From Bacteroidota bacterium (GTDB taxonomy: Bacteria; Bacteroidota; Bacteroidia; Bacteroidales; UBA10428), in the NCBI GenBank assembly GCA_029268165.1, contig JAJUGM010000105.1:1-9721 (forward strand): a DNA stretch of 9,721 nt, read 5' to 3'. The translations under genes were made by a program, and so were the position numbers. Each line of letters begins with the position of its first letter. The stretch's first letter is position 1. Positions 6,027-9,721 of the stretch are shown piece after piece. The notes under the pieces were generated by a model. The model was not told the DNA's origin, did no database searches, and saw nothing but the letters and a program-made list of their open reading frames with translations.

Positions 6027-7712
6027 ATGGCTGAAAACGATAAAACACTGAATTTCATTGAAGAAATCATTGAAGAAGATATTCGTAATAACAGAAATAA
6101 CGGACGGGTTCATACCCGGTTCCCTCCTGAGCCTAACGGTTATCTGCATATAGGCCATGCCAAATCAATCTGCCTTAATTTCGGACTGGCATTAAAATAT
6201 AACGGAAAGTGCAATTTACGCTTTGATGATACCAATCCGGTAACCGAAGACATTGAATATGTTGAATCCATTAAGGAAGATATTCGCTGGCTGGGATTTG
6301 ACTGGGAAGACAGGGAATTTTATGCCTCAGATTATTTTGACCAGCTTTACCAGTGGGCTGTTAAACTGATTAAAAATGGTAAGGCCTATGTCGATGAAGC
6401 AAGTGCGGAAGAAATATCAGAACTTCGTGGTGTGCCCACCCAGCCTGGTAAAGAAAGCCCTTACCGGAACCGGTCAATAGAAGAAAACCTCGATTTATTT
6501 GAACGTATGCGCAACGGAGAGTTCCCTGACGGCACAAAAGTGCTCAGGGCAAAAATCGATATGTCTTCTCCCAATATGCATATGCGCGATCCGGTTCTTT
6601 ACCGCATAAAACATGCCCATCATCATCGCACGGGTAACAAATGGTGTATTTACCCTATGTATGATTGGGCTCACGGCCAGTCAGACTACATCGAAGGCAT
6701 TACACACAGCATTTGTACGTTAGAGTTTGAAGTCCACAGGCCTTTATATGACTGGTGCCTTGACCAGATTGTTGAAGGCAACTACCGGCCGCGGCAGATT
6801 GAATTTGCCCGGCTCAACATCGATTACATGGTGATGAGTAAAAGAAGGCTATTACAGCTTGTCAATGAAGGTTATGTCAGTGGCTGGGATGATCCCCGTA
6901 TGCCAACCATTTCGGGATTAAGACGAAGAGGTTACACACCTGAAGCCATCAGAAATTTCGCCGAAACTGTCGGCGTGGCCAAACGTGAAAATACCATTGA
7001 ACATTCATTATTGGAATATTGTGTCAGAGAGCATCTCAACAAAATTGCGCTTCGCAGGATGGTGGTCCTGAATCCTGTAAAAGTTATAATTGATAATTAT
7101 CCTGAAGGTCAGGTTGAAATGCTTGAATCGGAAAACAATCCTGAAGATCCGGCGGCAGGCTCACGTACCATACCTTTTTCCCGAGAACTCTTTATCGAAC
7201 GTGACGATTTTATGGAGGACGCCCCCAAGAAATTTTTCAGGCTTACGCCCGGACAGGAAGTGCGTTTGAAAAATGCATATATTATTAAATGCACCGGAGT
7301 TGTCAAAGATCCTGCTAACGGAACAATCCGGGAAATACACTGTACTTATGATCCCGAAACCCGTAGTGGAATGCAGGGAGCAAACAGAAAAGTCAAAAGT
7401 ACCATACATTGGGTATCATCACATCATGCTATTGATGCAGAAGTAAGAATTTATGACAGACTTTTTTTAAAAGCTGACCCTGACGATGTTGAAGAAGGGA
7501 AAAACTGGCTATCCAATCTCAATCCCGATTCACTTAAAATTATTATGGCAAAGGCTGAACCTCATTTACTGAAGGATGACCGCAATAATAAATTTCAGTT
7601 TCTTCGCCTGGGGTATTTCTGTTTTGATAAGGATTCTTCCGGTGAAAAATTAATATTTAACCGTACTGTATCACTGAAAGACGAATGGGCTAAAATTGCT
7701 GCTAAAAGCTGA
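6027..7712 (+). CDS. glnS: Glutaminyl-tRNA synthetase
   Basis: 561 residues, close to the 554 of the E. coli enzyme. It charges tRNA-Gln with glutamine using ATP. The class I signatures are clear: TRFPPEPNGYLHIGHAKS with HIGH at 41-44, and VMSKRRL at 269-275 as the KMSKS loop. Between them FDDTNP, IYPMYDWAHGQSDYIEGITH and LEFEVHRPLYDW are GlnRS/GluRS core segments; the form is GlnRS, not GluRS, as shown by PTISGLRRRGYTPEAI and by the C-terminal beta-barrel anticodon-binding part (about 340-555). Its presence means the organism charges tRNA-Gln directly and need not depend on GatCAB amidation for this tRNA. A tRNA-Gln gene lies 97 bases downstream on the same strand, with its own promoter. Full length, no sign of damage. 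Confidence 0.98.
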   Translation: MAENDKTLNFIEEIIEEDIRNNRNNGRVHTRFPPEPNGYLHIGHAKSICLNFGLALKYNGKCNLRFDDTNPVTEDIEYVESIKEDIRWLGFDWEDREFYASDYFDQLYQWAVKLIKNGKAYVDEASAEEISELRGVPTQPGKESPYRNRSIEENLDLFERMRNGEFPDGTKVLRAKIDMSSPNMHMRDPVLYRIKHAHHHRTGNKWCIYPMYDWAHGQSDYIEGITHSICTLEFEVHRPLYDWCLDQIVEGNYRPRQIEFARLNIDYMVMSKRRLLQLVNEGYVSGWDDPRMPTISGLRRRGYTPEAIRNFAETVGVAKRENTIEHSLLEYCVREHLNKIALRRMVVLNPVKVIIDNYPEGQVEMLESENNPEDPAAGSRTIPFSRELFIERDDFMEDAPKKFFRLTPGQEVRLKNAYIIKCTGVVKDPANGTIREIHCTYDPETRSGMQGANRKVKSTIHWVSSHHAIDAEVRIYDRLFLKADPDDVEEGKNWLSNLNPDSLKIIMAKAEPHLLKDDRNNKFQFLRLGYFCFDKDSSGEKLIFNRTVSLKDEWAKIAAKS

Positions 7713-7738
7713 TATATTGAATATACTGACTTTAATAT

Positions 7739-7769
7739 TTTGAAATAAAGAATATCATTCATATTTTTG
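7739..7769 (+). promoter_or_regulatory. Promoter of tRNA-Gln
   Basis: TTTG (7739-7742), a spacer of exactly 19 bases, then TATTTTTG (7762-7769): a full match to the Bacteroidota consensus at both elements. Transcription would begin near 7773, about 37 bases before the mature tRNA-Gln. It separates the tRNA from glnS transcription. Confidence 0.85.
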
Positions 7770-7809
7770 CGTGCTTTTGTGATTAAAACTATTTTAAAAA
7801 ATTCAACAC

Positions 7810-7883
7810 TGCCCTGTGGTGTAACTGGCTAACACGTCTGACTCTGGATCAGAAAAGTCTAGGTTCGAGTCCTAGCAGGGCAA
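7810..7883 (+). tRNA. tRNA-Gln (anticodon CTG)
   Basis: 74 bases. The acceptor stem TGCCCTG (7810-7816) pairs fully with CAGGGCA (7876-7882), with A as discriminator; the weak U1-A72 pair is a known identity mark for GlnRS. The anticodon stem TCTGA/TCAGA encloses CTCTGGA, giving anticodon CTG (7844-7846), which reads CAG codons. The T arm is CTAGG-TTCGAGT-CCTAG. CCA is not encoded. It lies just downstream of glnS, the gene of the enzyme that charges it. A perfect promoter and a terminator make it an independent unit. The wobble-reading tRNA-Gln(TTG) is not in the window. Confidence 0.96.
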
Positions 7884-7902
7884 CAGATCATTAACCCTGT
7901 GG

Positions 7903-7934
7903 CCTCGTATGTTCATTAACATATGAGGTTTTTT
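7903..7934 (+). terminator. Rho-independent terminator of tRNA-Gln
   Basis: CCTCGTATGTT (7903-7913) pairs with AACATATGAGG (7918-7928) over 11 pairs, one of them G-T, with loop CATT, followed by six T (7929-7934). It lies 19 bases after the tRNA. Confidence 0.9.
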
Positions 7935-8032
7935 GTAAAACTGCATGCAGTATATTTTACATAACGGATGAATATCAGTCCAGAATCTGATCATTAATAC
8001 GACTTATTATTTGCTGACAGCAATAAATTATC

Positions 8033-8875
8033 ATGGAAGTTTTTTACCAGCGACGAGAAATGAATCAGCAGATGCTGATTCTTAAAAAGAAGGGTAATTC
8101 AATAGGTTTCGTGCCGACTATGGGAGCATTGCATGCCGGTCACATATCCTTACTCCAGTATGCAAAAAAACAAAACAATATTGCTGTTGCCAGTATTTTT
8201 GTCAATCCCACCCAGTTTAATAACAAAGAAGACCTGATAAATTACCCCCGGACACTGGATGCCGATTTGGAATTACTGAGAAAAGAAGGATGTAATTTTG
8301 TACTTGTGCCTAATGAAAAGGAAATGTACCCTGAGCCCGATTTAAGAGTTTTCAGTTTCGGTAACCTCGATAAAGTGATGGAAGGCAAATACAGGCCTGG
8401 GCATTTTAATGGCGTAGCTCAGATAGTAACAAAACTTTTTGACATTGTTATGCCCGACCGTGCATATTTCGGTATGAAAGATTTTCAGCAACTGGCTATA
8501 ATTAAAAAACTGGTGACCGATTATCAATACCCTGTTGAAATTGTTGCCTGTCCCACCGTACGCGAGCCCGATGGTCTGGCATTAAGTTCGCGGAATAAGC
8601 GTCTTTCTGATGACGAACGAAAGCATGCAACTCTTATCTCAAAAACATTATTCTGGGCTCAACAAGCTGCGTCATCCATGACAATATCCGAACTAAAAAA
8701 AGCGGTGATCAAAACAATTAATAACGACCCTTTTCTGATAGTTGAATATTTTGAAATAGTAAACGAACAAACCCTGCAACCGGTTAAAACATGGCACGAT
8801 AGGGGTGGTAAGGTTGGATGCATAGCTGTCCATGTGGGCAAAGTGAGGTTGATAGATAATATTATTTTTTATTAG
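8033..8875 (+). CDS. panC: Pantoate--beta-alanine ligase (pantothenate synthetase)
   Basis: 280 residues, the usual length. It joins pantoate and beta-alanine with ATP to make pantothenate, the precursor of coenzyme A. The nucleotidyltransferase core shows GFVPTMGALHAGHISLL (residues 25-41, HxGH at 34-37), SIFVNPTQFN (54-63), YPRTLDADL, KYRPGHFNGVAQIVTKLF (119-136), AYFGMKDFQQL (144-154, with the KD-Q set that holds pantoate) and VREPDGLALSSRN (176-188, the KMSKS-like loop). The C-terminal domain from about residue 190 is complete. It is followed 14 bases later by panD, whose product supplies the beta-alanine, so the two form an operon. No convincing promoter could be picked out between the upstream terminator and the ATG. 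Confidence 0.97.
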   Translation: MEVFYQRREMNQQMLILKKKGNSIGFVPTMGALHAGHISLLQYAKKQNNIAVASIFVNPTQFNNKEDLINYPRTLDADLELLRKEGCNFVLVPNEKEMYPEPDLRVFSFGNLDKVMEGKYRPGHFNGVAQIVTKLFDIVMPDRAYFGMKDFQQLAIIKKLVTDYQYPVEIVACPTVREPDGLALSSRNKRLSDDERKHATLISKTLFWAQQAASSMTISELKKAVIKTINNDPFLIVEYFEIVNEQTLQPVKTWHDRGGKVGCIAVHVGKVRLIDNIIFY

Positions 8876-8889
8876 TAATTTTGGCAATT

Positions 8890-9240
8890 ATGAATATTGA
8901 AGTATTAAAATCAAAAATTCACAGGGTCTCTGTTACTGAATCAAATCTGCATTATATTGGCAGTATAACAATTGACGAGGACCTGATGGATGCAGCTAAT
9001 CTGATTGAGAATGAGAAGGTCCAGGTAATTAATATTAATAACGGCGAACGACTTGAAACCTATGTTATTAAAGGTAAAAGAGGCTCGGGCACTATTTGTC
9101 TCAACGGCCCCGCTGCGCGAAAAGCACAAATCGGTGATATTATTATTATTTTATCTTTTGCAATGATGGATTTTGAGGAAGCCAAAAAACATAAGCCGGT
9201 TATCATATTTCCTGATCCAACCGATAATAAAATTAAATAG
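8890..9240 (+). CDS. panD: Aspartate 1-decarboxylase proenzyme
   Basis: 116 residues from ATG 8890. It decarboxylates L-aspartate to beta-alanine for pantothenate synthesis. It is made as a proenzyme that cuts itself between Gly24 and Ser25 (YIG|SITID), and Ser25 becomes the pyruvoyl cofactor; numbering is the same as in E. coli. Lys9 (KSKIHRV), Arg54 and Tyr58 (NNGERLETYVI) and the GSGTICLNGPAARK segment are conserved. A TTG three codons upstream (8881) would also be in frame, but the family normally begins with a short M-x-I-E-V-L-K-S-K-I-H-R, which supports the ATG. It lies 14 bases after panC, forming a two-gene pantothenate unit, and 37 bases before rfaE2. Confidence 0.96.
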   Translation: MNIEVLKSKIHRVSVTESNLHYIGSITIDEDLMDAANLIENEKVQVININNGERLETYVIKGKRGSGTICLNGPAARKAQIGDIIIILSFAMMDFEEAKKHKPVIIFPDPTDNKIK

Positions 9241-9277
9241 AATTATAATAATTATTACACAGCAATATTTCTTTTAC

Positions 9278-9721
9278 ATGATGAGTCATTTGTCAACCAT
9301 AAAAGCAAAAATTCTCGACGATAAATCACTTGATTCATGGCTTGCGCTTGCAAGGTTTAAGAAACAAAAGATCGTATTCACCAACGGTTGTTTCGATATT
9401 TTGCATAAGGGCCATATCGTTTATTTATCAAAAGCGGCTGATGCCGGTGATAAACTTATTATCGGTTTAAACTCGGATGAATCCGTAAAAAAGCTTAAAG
9501 GAAATAACCGGCCTGTTATGGATCAGGATTCGAGAGCTTTAATACTGGCTTCACTGCATTTTGTTTCTGCAGTGGTCATTTTTAATGAAGATACTCCCTA
9601 CAGACTGATAGAGCATATTAAACCTGATATCCTTGTTAAAGGAGGCGATTATAAACCCGAAGAAATTGCCGGCTATGACATTGTAAAAGCTATGGGAGGT
9701 GAAGTAGTAACCCTTGAATAT
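9278..9721 (+). CDS. rfaE2: D-glycero-beta-D-manno-heptose 1-phosphate adenylyltransferase (runs off the right edge)
   Basis: 148 codons are present and the frame is open at the edge; full proteins are about 155-165 residues, so only the last few residues are missing. The cytidylyltransferase-like fold shows IVFTNGCFDILHKGHIVYL (residues 32-50, HxGH at 43-46), DKLIIGLNSDESVKKLKG (58-74), NRPVMDQDSRA and PDILVKGGDY (116-125), the set found in the RfaE domain II or HldE C-terminal half. The enzyme uses ATP and heptose 1-phosphate to make ADP-heptose for the LPS inner core. Here it is a separate gene, not fused to the kinase, the usual arrangement in Bacteroidota. ATG at 9278 or 9281 can be used. 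It follows panD on the same strand and may share its transcript. Confidence 0.93.
   Translation, partial: MMSHLSTIKAKILDDKSLDSWLALARFKKQKIVFTNGCFDILHKGHIVYLSKAADAGDKLIIGLNSDESVKKLKGNNRPVMDQDSRALILASLHFVSAVVIFNEDTPYRLIEHIKPDILVKGGDYKPEEIAGYDIVKAMGGEVVTLEY

Noticed and set aside
7109..7409. Two overlapping minus-strand frames inside glnS
   Set aside because: They are antisense to the C-terminal barrel of a full-length GlnRS and have no family features.
7935..8032. Possible panC promoter with TATATTTT at 7951-7958
   Set aside because: The nearest TTTG is only 15 bases upstream and is part of the tRNA terminator tail, so the spacing is wrong and the element is imperfect.
8881..8889. TTG start for panD, nine bases upstream of the ATG
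   Set aside because: The ATG at 8890 puts the self-cleavage site at Gly24-Ser25 and gives the normal short family N-terminus; the longer form adds three unneeded residues.

Overview
The window looks like chromosomal DNA of a Bacteroidota member, most likely Bacteroidales-like. It is AT-rich and gene starts lack Shine-Dalgarno sequences. Several start regions carry the Bacteroidota promoter form (TTTG, about 19 bases, TAnnTTTG), with the clearest copies in front of tRNA-Gln and tRNA-Cys. Gene content agrees: a type IX secretion-style C-terminal tail on an amidase, a Wzi-like outer-membrane barrel, a CWC-type cysteine-rich small protein, and panC-panD followed by rfaE2.

Layout. Bases 1-379 (minus) hold the N-terminal part of a GT4-type glycosyltransferase. 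Bases 511-909 (plus) encode a small membrane-anchored protein that resembles the PqqD fold, closed by a strong terminator at 908-940. Bases 941-1178 contain no gene but have an imperfect inverted repeat. From 1179 to 4954 all genes are on the minus strand. Read in transcription order they are a Wzi-like barrel (4954-3482), a four-helix membrane protein resembling the TRADD-N-associated 2TM family (3399-2572), and a peptidoglycan amidase gene split in two reading frames at a 12-A tract (2464-1179). Bases 4955-5560 hold tRNA-Cys with its promoter and terminator, a long hairpin between that promoter and the tRNA, and a 59-residue CWC protein that follows folB. folB (5910-5560, minus) diverges from glnS (6027-7712, plus). 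A tRNA-Gln(CUG) gene with its own promoter and terminator follows glnS. The right end carries panC, panD and the start of rfaE2, all on the plus strand.

How the genes work together. The left half is about the cell envelope: glycan transfer, surface polysaccharide, peptidoglycan cleavage. The right half is housekeeping: glutaminyl-tRNA synthetase beside its own substrate tRNA, folate synthesis (folB), pantothenate synthesis (panC and panD supply the ligase and the beta-alanine), and ADP-heptose synthesis for LPS (rfaE2).

The points most worth checking are the amidase gene broken at a homopolymer whose length would decide whether a secreted enzyme is made, the stand-alone TRADD-associated-like membrane protein, and the tRNA-like long hairpin in the tRNA-Cys leader. 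No mobile element with a transposase, CRISPR array or obvious defence operon is visible.
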